From an uncultured Bryobacteraceae bacterium (lineage in GTDB: Bacteria; Acidobacteriota; Terriglobia; Bryobacterales; Bryobacteraceae), in contig CAKZVG010000461.1 of the NCBI GenBank assembly GCA_937921835.1, positions 1 to 10,414 on the forward strand: DNA of 10,414 nt, written 5' to 3'. This document shows positions 1-6,477 of the stretch, piece after piece (position 1 is the first letter of the stretch; every line of letters starts with the position of its first letter). Both the position numbers and the translations under genes were made by a program. Under the pieces are notes generated by a model that was given only the letters and a program-made list of their open reading frames with translations, was not told where the DNA came from and ran no database searches.

Positions 1-527
1 AGCGACGAGGCGCGCGGCGCCGAATAGTACAATTCCCGCAGATCCTGTTCGAGGACCCGGCCGCCGGGTCCCGACCCCGCCACCCGCTCCGGACGGAAGC
101 CGTGCTCTTCGGCGAAGCGCCGGGCGCGCGGGCTCCAGAACGAAGCGCCGGCGGCGGCGGGTTGAGCCATCGCCGCCACCGGCGCCGCGGGCGCCGCCGG
201 CCGGGCTGGCGGCTCTGGCGGGGCTGGCGGGGTTGCCGGGCTCTGCCCGGGCGCCGCAGCCTTCGGGCGGAACTCCTCGGCGCTCTCGCCCGGCGCGCCG
301 ATCACGCAGAGATTGGTGAACACTGGCACCAACGCGCCTTCTTCGAAGAACACTTCAAGCAGTGTACCCGCCCGCGGCGCGTTGACCTCAAAGGTCGCCT
401 TGTCGGTCTCGATCTCGGCGACCGGCTCTCCGGCCGCAACCGTCTCACCCTTGCGCCGGAGCCAGCGGACAAGGATGCACTCCTCGACCGTGTTCCCGGG
501 CTTCGGCATTTCGACCGCGAACGCCAT
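1..527 (-). CDS. Dihydrolipoamide acyltransferase (E2) of a 2-oxoacid dehydrogenase complex, N-terminal part
   Basis: This is the N-terminal 175 or so residues of an E2 subunit, the core acyltransferase that takes an acyl group from E1 onto a swinging lipoyl arm and passes it to CoA. The gene runs off the left edge, so the catalytic domain is not seen. Residues 1-80 form a lipoyl domain with the motif ETDKATFEV; K43 is the expected lipoylated lysine. Residues about 90-130 are a Pro/Ala-rich flexible linker. Residues about 132-166 (SPRARRFAEEHG ... GPGGRVLEQDL) match a peripheral-subunit (E1/E3) binding domain. The ATG overlaps the TAA of the upstream transaldolase gene by one base (TAATG), and a GGAGAG Shine-Dalgarno-like run lies inside the end of that gene, so translation is probably coupled. 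Whether the complex acts on pyruvate, branched-chain or another 2-oxoacid cannot be told from this part. Confidence 0.92.
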   Translation of the reverse strand, partial: MAFAVEMPKPGNTVEECILVRWLRRKGETVAAGEPVAEIETDKATFEVNAPRAGTLLEVFFEEGALVPVFTNLCVIGAPGESAEEFRPKAAAPGQSPATPPAPPEPPARPAAPAAPVAAMAQPAAAGASFWSPRARRFAEEHGFRPERVAGSGPGGRVLEQDLRELYYSAPRASS

Positions 528-1561
528 TACGCGAAGCTCTCCAGCAGCTTCCAGCCGGCCTCGCAGAACTGCGAGAGCGTTCGCTGGGTCGCGCCGAAGG
601 CGATGAAATCCGCCGGGGACATGCCGTCCGGCTCGTAAGCCCGCCGGAACTCGGGCATCGCCTGAAGCCGCTCGATGACCTCGTCCGCGATGGGCAGCCC
701 GATGCGCTCCTCGCGCGGGAAGTCTTTGGTGACGAACGGTGTCTGGAACGCCGGGGCGATCGACATGATCAGTTCCGCGCCTGCCAGCTCCGTGAGGTGG
801 TAGTCGCCGCGCAGCGCGGCCACAAGCAGCACGGCCTCGTAGCCCCGCTGGCGGTAAATCGAGTAGGCGCGCTTGGTGGCGGCAAGCCCGGACTGGCGGA
901 TGTCGGCTTCGCTCACCGGCGCGCGGTTGTCTTGCGCGACTTCGCGCAGGTAGTCGTCCAGCCGCCCGATCATGATGACTGCGAAACACCGGCCTGGCGT
1001 GACGCCCGCCTCCCGGGCGCGCCGGATGCCGGCCCGGTGGCGCTCGGCGATGGCGACCGCCTGCGGCACGGTGAAGCTCACGGTGGCGGTGGCGGTGATG
1101 CCCTCCGCGACGCAGTCCTCGAGCACGTCGAGTCCGGCGGCCGTGGCGGGAAGCTTCACCGCGATGTTGGGCGCGAAGGCGTGGAACCGCCTGGCCATCG
1201 CCAGCATGCACTCGCGATCTCCGGCGCGCAGCGGGTTCACCTGGGCGCAGACGTAGCCGTCAACTCGCTTGCTGGCCTCGTACACCGGCAGCAGTTTTTC
1301 GGCGGCCTTGACCACGGCGACGCGCATCAGCGCCTCGGCCTTGGCCTCGGCCGCGGGCTGCCCACCGAGCGCGGCGGCGATCTCAGCCGCCCAAAGCTGC
1401 CGGTTCCCGCGCACCGCGAGGTTCGACAGGTACGGGTTGGTGGTGACGCCCACCGCGCCCCTTTCGAGTCCCAACTCCAGTTCGGCCGGGTCCGCCGAAT
1501 CGTGCCACCACTTGGTGGGCGTGTTCCGGATGACCCAGTTCAGATAGGTATCTTGCGGCAT
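527..1561 (-). CDS. Transaldolase-family protein (class I aldolase fold)
   Basis: A 344-residue member of the transaldolase family, which uses a Schiff-base lysine to transfer or release a three-carbon dihydroxyacetone unit between sugar phosphates. Visible family motifs are GVTTNPYLS (residues 38-46), IAVKLPAT (133-140) with K136 as the likely Schiff-base lysine, and TATVSFTVPQA (157-167). The N-terminus is unusual for a housekeeping transaldolase, starting with a segment rich in Trp (NTPTKWWHDS) that probably carries the catalytic Asp. The start is supported by a GGGAGA run seven bases upstream of the ATG. The gene lies 67 bases after hpnI and is translationally coupled to a downstream E2 gene, so its product may feed carbon into the dehydrogenase complex. 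The substrate is not known; assignment to the classical pentose phosphate reaction is not certain. Confidence 0.85.
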   Translation of the reverse strand: MPQDTYLNWVIRNTPTKWWHDSADPAELELGLERGAVGVTTNPYLSNLAVRGNRQLWAAEIAAALGGQPAAEAKAEALMRVAVVKAAEKLLPVYEASKRVDGYVCAQVNPLRAGDRECMLAMARRFHAFAPNIAVKLPATAAGLDVLEDCVAEGITATATVSFTVPQAVAIAERHRAGIRRAREAGVTPGRCFAVIMIGRLDDYLREVAQDNRAPVSEADIRQSGLAATKRAYSIYRQRGYEAVLLVAALRGDYHLTELAGAELIMSIAPAFQTPFVTKDFPREERIGLPIADEVIERLQAMPEFRRAYEPDGMSPADFIAFGATQRTLSQFCEAGWKLLESFA

Positions 1562-1591
1562 GGCCGTCTCCCTGCTTCGCGGTCAGAGGGG

Positions 1592-1624
1592 TTAGAAAAG
1601 GACGTAATCGACCGGATCTCCCAT
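1592..1624 (-). other. Ten-codon ORF in the hpnI-transaldolase gap
   Basis: The 67-base gap between hpnI and the transaldolase gene contains a short ORF, MGDPVDYVLF, that starts four bases after the hpnI stop. It could re-initiate ribosomes leaving hpnI and so couple the two parts of the operon. It could equally be chance: no strong Shine-Dalgarno precedes it and no regulatory codon run is present. No convincing promoter or terminator was seen in the gap. Confidence 0.15.
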
Positions 1625-1628
1625 GATA

Positions 1629-2789
1629 TCACCCGGACGCCGGCGGTCCGGTTCGTGGCGGGCGCAGCGCCGCCGGGTTTCCGCGGGGTTCCCGAACAAT
1701 CCTCCCGTCATTCCCAAGCCGCAGCCGCTCCCCGCGCCATTCCACCGCCGTTCCCCCCAGGCCGGCGGCGTAGACGGCGAACGCCCACAGATCCCACAGC
1801 GGGATCAGCGGCGCCGCGGCCAGCGCCAGCCGGCTGCGCACCACTCCCCATCCGCCCACCACCCCCGCCAGAATGCGCAGCGCGGCCAGTCCCGCCGCCG
1901 CCAGCGGCTGGCCCCCCAACAGCGCGGCCAGCGCCCAGAGTCCGGCGTGCGTCACCGGCAGGCCGGCGTAGCCTCCGCCACGCGAGACGCGGATGGTGCG
2001 CGCCCACCGCACCTGGTGCTTCCAGACCCCGCTCCAGGTCGTCTCGCCCAGGAACGTCTCGACCACGGTCTTCGACATCACGGGGCGGCCTCCAAGCGAG
2101 GTGATGCGTTTGGCGAGCTGGTAGTCGTCGGCCAGGTAATCGGCCAGCGCCGCGAAGCCGCCGATGCGGGCGAGGTCCGCGGCGCGGAAGGCCAGCGTCG
2201 ATCCCAGGCCGAATTCGCGCACACCCACCAGCGGGGCCACCAGCACGCTGGGAGCGAAACCGGTTGCGATCCCCAGCGCCTCCCAGCGCCCCGCCCAGGT
2301 GTCCGCCGAAGCCCGGTAGAGGCAGGTGACGATTCCCACGCCAGGCGCCATCAGCGGCCCGGCAACCCGCTGGAGGTAATCCGGCGGAACGAGAATGTCG
2401 CTGTCGTTGACCACCAGCACCGGATGCCGGGCCTCCCCGGCCAGCCGCATCAGAAGACCCACCTTGCCGTTGGCCGCGTCGTGGCCGCCGCGCACCAGGC
2501 GTATGGCGCGCTGCGGGAATTCCGCCGTCAGGCGGCGGATGTCCTCAAGCGCCGGGTCGTCCGCGTCGCGGACACCGAACAGGATCTCGTACTCGGGATA
2601 GTCCAGCAGGGCGTGCGACCGGATGGCTTCGAAGAAGTGGGGATCGCGGCCGCGCACGGGCTTGAGGATCGACACCGGCGGCAGCGGACCGCCCGGCGGC
2701 GGCGGCGAAAGCAGGTGCTTGAGCGAGGCGGCGAGCGAGACCAACTGATACGCGGCGGCGGCGGCGGCGGGGACGAGGATCCAGTTCAC
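1629..2789 (-). CDS. hpnI: HpnI: hopanoid biosynthesis glycosyltransferase (ceramide glucosyltransferase-like, GT21/GT2)
   Basis: A 386-residue membrane glycosyltransferase that, by family knowledge, adds an N-acetylglucosamine unit to bacteriohopanetetrol before formation of aminosugar and cyclitol ether head groups. A hydrophobic N-terminal anchor (about residues 1-22) precedes the GT-A domain. Landmarks are VSILKPVRG (39-47), RDADDP (74-79), NDSDI (128-132, the metal-binding DxD position), DDYQLAKRI (221-229, catalytic Asp region) and QVRWAR (259-264), the Q-x-x-R-W signature of processive/ceramide-type enzymes. Hydrophobic stretches at about 281-313 and 325-345 anchor the C-terminus. It starts with GTG, which overlaps the TGA of the preceding EamA gene by four bases (GTGA) with no obvious Shine-Dalgarno, so coupled translation is likely. 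A run of Ala codons (CGG repeats on the plus strand, about 2752-2771) encodes part of the first helix. Confidence 0.9.
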   Translation of the reverse strand: MNWILVPAAAAAAYQLVSLAASLKHLLSPPPPGGPLPPVSILKPVRGRDPHFFEAIRSHALLDYPEYEILFGVRDADDPALEDIRRLTAEFPQRAIRLVRGGHDAANGKVGLLMRLAGEARHPVLVVNDSDILVPPDYLQRVAGPLMAPGVGIVTCLYRASADTWAGRWEALGIATGFAPSVLVAPLVGVREFGLGSTLAFRAADLARIGGFAALADYLADDYQLAKRITSLGGRPVMSKTVVETFLGETTWSGVWKHQVRWARTIRVSRGGGYAGLPVTHAGLWALAALLGGQPLAAAGLAALRILAGVVGGWGVVRSRLALAAAPLIPLWDLWAFAVYAAGLGGTAVEWRGERLRLGNDGRIVREPRGNPAALRPPRTGPPASG

Positions 2790-3145
2790 AGAGCGAGGAA
2801 GGCCACGCCGCAGGCCACCAGTCCCGCGCCGGCCCAGCGCCTGCCGCTCACCTGCTCCTTCAGCAGCAGGCGGGCAAGCACGGTTTCAAAGACGTAAGTG
2901 GCGGCCGTGGCGGGCACCGCGAAGGTCAGGTCGGCCACCGTCAACAGCTTCATGAAAGCGAAGAAGGAGAGCGCCAGAAATAACACCGCCAGCAGCAGGC
3001 GCCAGCGCAGACACAAACGGCCGAAGACGCGCGGCAACCCGCCGCGGCGGAAGTGGATCTCGCCGTGCCGCTTCATCTCGTAGCTTTGCAGCAGGTCGCT
3101 CACGATGGTCGAGAAGACGATCACGCCCACCAGCGCCCATTTCAT
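2786..3145 (-). CDS. Small EamA/SMR-type four-helix membrane protein (putative hopanoid lipid transporter subunit A)
   Basis: A 119-residue inner-membrane protein with four predicted helices (about 1-19, 49-69, 72-94, 102-119), the size of a half EamA/DMT protein or an SMR subunit. The second half carries the EamA-like pattern ADLTFAVPATAATYV followed by LLKEQV and RRWAGAGL. It aligns without gaps over residues 70-119 with the neighbouring 136-residue protein, so the two are tandem paralogues likely to work as a heterodimer. ArnE/ArnF, the paired small proteins that flip aminoarabinose-lipid, are the closest known analogy; that comparison is inference. The ATG overlaps the preceding TGA (ATGA) and a GGGGGAG ribosome-binding site lies eight bases upstream. 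Its place between hpnJ and hpnI suggests a role in handling glycosylated hopanoids rather than drug efflux. No substrate-specific residue can be named. Confidence 0.82.
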   Translation of the reverse strand: MKWALVGVIVFSTIVSDLLQSYEMKRHGEIHFRRGGLPRVFGRLCLRWRLLLAVLFLALSFFAFMKLLTVADLTFAVPATAATYVFETVLARLLLKEQVSGRRWAGAGLVACGVAFLAL

Positions 3146-3552
3146 CGCGCGGACTCCCCCGCCGCCGGCCGCGCGGCGCGCGTGGTGCGCGGCGGCGTCA
3201 CCGACACCAGCGCCACTCCGGCCACGATCAGCAGCGTTCCGGCCCAGCGCGCGGGCCCGATCTGCTCGGCTAGAAACATTTTGCCCATAAGCGCCGTGAG
3301 CACATAGCCAGCGGCCGTCACCGGCAACACGAAGCTCAGGTCCGCCCAGCTCAGCAGCGCCACGCGGGTGAGCATCCAGAGAATCAGCAGCGCCACGCCC
3401 AGTACCACCCAGGGACTCAGAAAGGCGCTGAGGTAGGACAGCGGCGAAGCGGTCAGCGGCGCGGCCTGCTTCAATCCCAGGCTCAGGCAGAAATTGCCGA
3501 GAACGTTGCTGGCCACCACGGCGGCGGCCGTCAGCGCGGTCTTGGGCCTCAA
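3142..3552 (-). CDS. Small EamA/SMR-type four-helix membrane protein (putative hopanoid lipid transporter subunit B)
   Basis: A 136-residue membrane protein with four predicted helices (about 5-25, 47-68, 72-94, 102-119) and a short, basic C-terminal tail (120-136) that its partner lacks. The pattern ADLSFVLPVTAAGYV, LAEQI, ARWAG repeats the motif of the next gene, which shows a local duplication followed by divergence. The start codon is TTG at 3552-3550, directly after the hpnJ TGA with no bases between; a GAGGG run six bases upstream, inside the last codons of hpnJ, supports this start. The alternative is an internal GTG a few codons later, which would cut the first helix. The protein is likely co-made with HpnJ and may form a heterodimeric lipid transporter with the 119-residue protein; this role is inferred from context only. 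Confidence 0.82.
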   Translation of the reverse strand: MRPKTALTAAAVVASNVLGNFCLSLGLKQAAPLTASPLSYLSAFLSPWVVLGVALLILWMLTRVALLSWADLSFVLPVTAAGYVLTALMGKMFLAEQIGPARWAGTLLIVAGVALVSVTPPRTTRAARPAAGESAR

Positions 3553-5013
3553 TCAGCCCTCGGCGCCCGCGTAGGCGCGGGCCTTGCGCTTCTCTTCCGC
3601 GACGAACTTCTTGCGCTTGGCGCGCAGCGACAGGTACTCGCGGGCTTCCTTGTAAAGCCGCTTGCGCTCGGCCCCATCGAAAATCGCCTTGCGGACCACG
3701 CGCCAGGCGGCCTTGGGGCGGAAATAATACTCGCCATAGAAGCGTTCCACCCAGTCGACCAGCTCGGCGCGGTCCAGCCCCGGGTAAGTGATGTTGGGGA
3801 GCTGGTGGCCCAGCTCGTCGGTCATCGAGTCCAGCGTGATCAGGCCGTTGCGCTGGACGTAGTCGAAGAACTCGGTGCCCGGGTACGGGTGGGCGATCGA
3901 AACCTGAATGGTGTCGGTATCGAGCCGCTTGGCGAACTCGATGGTGCGCCGCAGGGAATCGCGCGACTCGCCCGGCAGGCCGACGATGAAGTCGGCGTGA
4001 ATCAGCAGTCCGAGCTTCTTGGCGTTGGCCGTGAAGCGCTCAGCCATCTCGATGGTGGCGCCCTTTTTGATGTTCTTGAGGATCTGCGGGTCGCCCGATT
4101 CGTAGCCCACGATCATGAGCCGGCAGCCGGACTCCTTCATCGCCTTGAGGGTTTCGTAGTCCGTGGTGACGCGCGAGGTGCAGGACCAGGTAAGCTTCAG
4201 CGGCTTGAGATGGCGGCACACTTCGAGGGTGCGCGCCTTCTGGTAGTTGAAGGTGTCGTCGTCGAAGAAGATCTCCTTGAGGCCGGGGAAGTTCTCCGCC
4301 GCCCAGCGGCATTCGTTGGCGACGTCGGCGGCCGAGCGCAGCCGCCAGCGGTGGCCGGAATGCGTCTGCGGCCACAGGCAGAAGGTGCACAGCGCCGGAC
4401 AGCCGCGCGAAGTGTAGAGCGACACGAACGGGTTCAGCAGGAAAGGGACGTTGTAGCGGCGGAAATCGAGGTCGCGCTGGTAGACCTTGGTGACCCAGGG
4501 CAGCGCGTCCAGGTCTTCGACGTAGCCGCCGTCGGGATTGTGCCCGATCGCGCCGTTCTTACGGAAGCTGACGTTGGGCAGTTCCTCGACCGGCTTGCCG
4601 TTGGCGAAATCGACGATCTGGTGATCGAACTCGCGCCGCACCACGAAATCGATGGCCGGCGACGCGCGCAGGCATTTCTCCGGCTCCACCGTCACCGGCG
4701 GCCCCACGAAGGCCACCTTGAGGCGCGGGTTGTTGTCTTTCATCATCTCGGCGATCTTGACGTCCACGTGGAAGCCGGGCGTGGAGGTGAACAGGACCAG
4801 CAGTTCGAAGTCCTTCGCCATGGCGGCGGTCTGCTCGATGGAGACCTTGTGCGGCGGGGCGTCCACCACTTTGCTGTCCGGCAGCATGCCCGCCGGATAG
4901 CACAGCCAGACCGGATACCAGTAGGATTCGATCTCCCGCGAAGCCGGCCAGCGGGAACTGGCGCCGCCATCGAAGCCCTCGAACGAGGGTGGGTTCAGGA
5001 GCAAAGTCCGCAT
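3553..5013 (-). CDS. hpnJ: HpnJ: radical SAM enzyme of hopanoid cyclitol ether formation
   Basis: A 486-residue B12-binding-like plus radical SAM protein that matches HpnJ closely in length and character. HpnJ-type enzymes are linked genetically to bacteriohopanetetrol cyclitol ether, where the glucosamine ring attached by HpnI and deacetylated by HpnK is contracted to a five-membered cyclitol. Residues 1-140 form the cobalamin-binding-like Rossmann region, opening with MRTLLLNPPSFEGFDGG. The radical SAM core begins with YTSRGCPALCTFC, where C205, C209 and C212 are the [4Fe-4S] ligands (CxxxCxxC). Other marks are FFDDDTF (249-255), VGYESGD (302-308) and DFIVGLPGES (341-350). The C-terminus (about 430-486) is rich in Lys and Arg. 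It is the first gene of the hpnJ-EamA-EamA-hpnI unit. No clear ribosome-binding site precedes the ATG, and a weak promoter-like pair lies just upstream. hpnK is not in the window. Confidence 0.93.
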   Translation of the reverse strand: MRTLLLNPPSFEGFDGGASSRWPASREIESYWYPVWLCYPAGMLPDSKVVDAPPHKVSIEQTAAMAKDFELLVLFTSTPGFHVDVKIAEMMKDNNPRLKVAFVGPPVTVEPEKCLRASPAIDFVVRREFDHQIVDFANGKPVEELPNVSFRKNGAIGHNPDGGYVEDLDALPWVTKVYQRDLDFRRYNVPFLLNPFVSLYTSRGCPALCTFCLWPQTHSGHRWRLRSAADVANECRWAAENFPGLKEIFFDDDTFNYQKARTLEVCRHLKPLKLTWSCTSRVTTDYETLKAMKESGCRLMIVGYESGDPQILKNIKKGATIEMAERFTANAKKLGLLIHADFIVGLPGESRDSLRRTIEFAKRLDTDTIQVSIAHPYPGTEFFDYVQRNGLITLDSMTDELGHQLPNITYPGLDRAELVDWVERFYGEYYFRPKAAWRVVRKAIFDGAERKRLYKEAREYLSLRAKRKKFVAEEKRKARAYAGAEG

Positions 5014-5029
5014 GTAGGGTACTATTCAG

Positions 5030-5059
5030 AGGATACGTTGCCCGGCAGGGCTTCCACAA
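5030..5059 (-). promoter_or_regulatory. Candidate promoter of the hpnJ operon
   Basis: On the minus strand, TTGTGG (5059-5054) and TATCCT (5035-5030) are separated by 18 bases. The second box ends 16 bases before the hpnJ ATG, which would leave a leader of about ten bases without a ribosome-binding site. The match to the consensus is weak, and read-through from the tRNA-Val gene upstream is an alternative. Confidence 0.25.
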
Positions 5060-5139
5060 CCGCGGGATAGAAAGGGACCTCTCCGCATGCTCGGGCGCCG
5101 CCGCCTGCCGCCGCCCCGGGCGCCGCATCCGCGCGAGGC

Positions 5140-5216
5140 TGGTGGGCGGTCGCAGGCTCGAACTGCGGACCTCCTGCTTGTAAGGCAGGCGCTCTGACCG
5201 GCTGAGCTAACCGCCC
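5140..5216 (-). tRNA. tRNA-Val (anticodon TAC)
   Basis: The minus strand folds as a complete cloverleaf. The acceptor stem GGGCGGT pairs with ACCGCCC, the D arm starts TAGCTCAG, the anticodon stem CCTGC/GCAGG holds the loop CTTACAA with anticodon TAC (reads GTA, Val), and the T arm is CGCAG-TTCGAGC-CTGCG. The discriminator is A, and the CCA end is encoded in the gene (5142-5140). It lies about 127 bases upstream of hpnJ in the same direction, with no clear terminator between them. Confidence 0.97.
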
Positions 5217-5339
5217 GGGCTGACTCCTCAAGTTTACTACGCCCGCTCTTGCGGCCCACGCCCCCGCCCGCGGTCCGCGCCGGGGATTGCCGGGCAAAGG
5301 GGGTGGCCGGCGCCCCGCGTGCGGCCTCCCCGCTTCGGG

Positions 5340-5345
5340 CATAAT
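5340..5345 (+). promoter_or_regulatory. -10-like box immediately upstream of ackA
   Basis: CATAAT ends seven bases before the GTG start of ackA. A transcript begun at the usual distance would start at or next to the start codon, giving a leaderless mRNA. No Shine-Dalgarno is seen at a working distance (the GGA before GTG is too close), which fits. No good -35 box was found. Confidence 0.35.
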
Positions 5346-5352
5346 CGTCGGA

Positions 5353-6477
5353 GTGAAGATTCTCGTCCTCAATTGCGGCAGCGCGTCGGTGAAGTACAAG
5401 CTCTTCGAGGACGGCCACGCGCTCCGTGGCGGCCTCATCGAGGACACCGCCGGCTATGAACGGGCCGTGCGCCGCGCCATCGCCGCCGCCGCGCCCGATC
5501 CCGCCGGAGTCGCCGCCGTGGGCCATCGCTTTGTTCACGGCGGCAGCCGCTTCCAGGGCGCGGTGCTGCTGTCGGAGGAAATCGCCCGCGAGATCGAAAG
5601 CTTCAATCACCTCGCCCCGCTGCACAATCCCCCGAATCTTTCCGGCTACCGTGCCGCGCGCGCCGCCCTCCCGGGCTGCCCGCAGGTGGCCGTCTTCGAC
5701 ACCGCCTTCCACCAGACCATCCCGCCGCGGGCCCACCTGTACGCGATCCCCTACGAGTACTCCCTGCGCCACGGCATCCGCCGGTACGGTTTCCACGGTT
5801 CCTCGCACCGCTACCTCACGCTGCGCTACGCCGAACTCCACGGCGGGGACCCGCGCGCCTACAAGCTGATCACCTGCCACTTGGGCAACGGCTGCTCGAT
5901 CACCGCCGTGGACGGCGGCCTTGCCGTCGATACCTCGATGGGTTTCACCCCGCTTGAAGGCCTGGTCATGGGGACCCGCGGCGGCGACCTCGACGCCGGC
6001 GCGCTGCTCCACCTGATGGAGTGCGAAGGCCTGGACACCAGGCAAGCCGCCGGGATGCTGAATCGCGCCAGCGGCCTGCGCGGCCTCTCGGGTCTCAGCC
6101 ACGACATGCGCGAGTTGCTGGCCGCCGAAGCCGCGGGCGACGAACGCGCTCGTCTGGCCCTCGAGGTCTTCTGCTACCGCGTCACCAAGTACATCGGAGC
6201 CTACTACGCCGTGCTGGGCGGCGCCGCCGCGCTCATCTTCACCGCCGGCATCGGCGAAAACGCCCCCGAGATCCGCGCCCGCATCTGCCGGCCGCTGGGC
6301 GCGCTCGGAATCCGGATCGACGAAGAGAAGAACCGCTCCACCTCGGGCCGCGAAGCGGAAATCTCGCCCCCGGGCTCGGCCACCCGCGTGTGGGTGATCC
6401 CGACGGACGAAGAACTGCTGATTGCCCGTGAAACGCGCGCCGCCGTGCTTAGCGCATCGCCGCCTGAAGCGCGGTGA
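5353..6477 (+). CDS. ackA: Acetate kinase
   Basis: Acetate kinase interconverts acetyl phosphate + ADP and acetate + ATP, the energy-yielding step of overflow acetate formation, or activates acetate in reverse. The GTG start at 5353 gives the standard opening [18 protein letters not shown], with N7; an upstream in-frame TTG at 5287 would only add 22 low-complexity residues and is rejected. The 374-residue protein shows VGHRFVHGG (56-64), [12 protein letters not shown] (114-125) with catalytic D116, [10 protein letters not shown] (143-152) with H148, HLGNGCSI (176-183), [18 protein letters not shown] (197-214) with R209, [13 protein letters not shown] (296-308) and PTDEEL (350-355) with E353. 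It is a little shorter than the usual 390-400 residues, the loss being in the region just after the first strands. The gene faces pta, and their 3' ends overlap by 29 bases. This is a cytoplasmic enzyme expected to pair with Pta. Confidence 0.97.
   Translation: MKILVLNCGSASVKYKLFEDGHALRGGLIEDTAGYERAVRRAIAAAAPDPAGVAAVGHRFVHGGSRFQGAVLLSEEIAREIESFNHLAPLHNPPNLSGYRAARAALPGCPQVAVFDTAFHQTIPPRAHLYAIPYEYSLRHGIRRYGFHGSSHRYLTLRYAELHGGDPRAYKLITCHLGNGCSITAVDGGLAVDTSMGFTPLEGLVMGTRGGDLDAGALLHLMECEGLDTRQAAGMLNRASGLRGLSGLSHDMRELLAAEAAGDERARLALEVFCYRVTKYIGAYYAVLGGAAALIFTAGIGENAPEIRARICRPLGALGIRIDEEKNRSTSGREAEISPPGSATRVWVIPTDEELLIARETRAAVLSASPPEAR

Noticed and set aside
797..2104. Plus-strand frame of 435 codons over the transaldolase gene and the 3' part of hpnI
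   Set aside because: It is a low-complexity antisense frame produced by high GC content. The minus-strand genes have strong family motifs.
5092..5126. GC-rich repeated CGGGCGCCGC near tRNA-Val as a terminator
   Set aside because: GGCGCC is self-complementary so a hairpin can be drawn, but no T-tract follows on the minus strand and the pairing outside the six bases is poor.
5026..6102. Minus-strand frame of 358 codons across ackA and tRNA-Val
   Set aside because: It is the antisense of ackA, where catalytic motifs are clear on the plus strand, and it reads through the tRNA gene.
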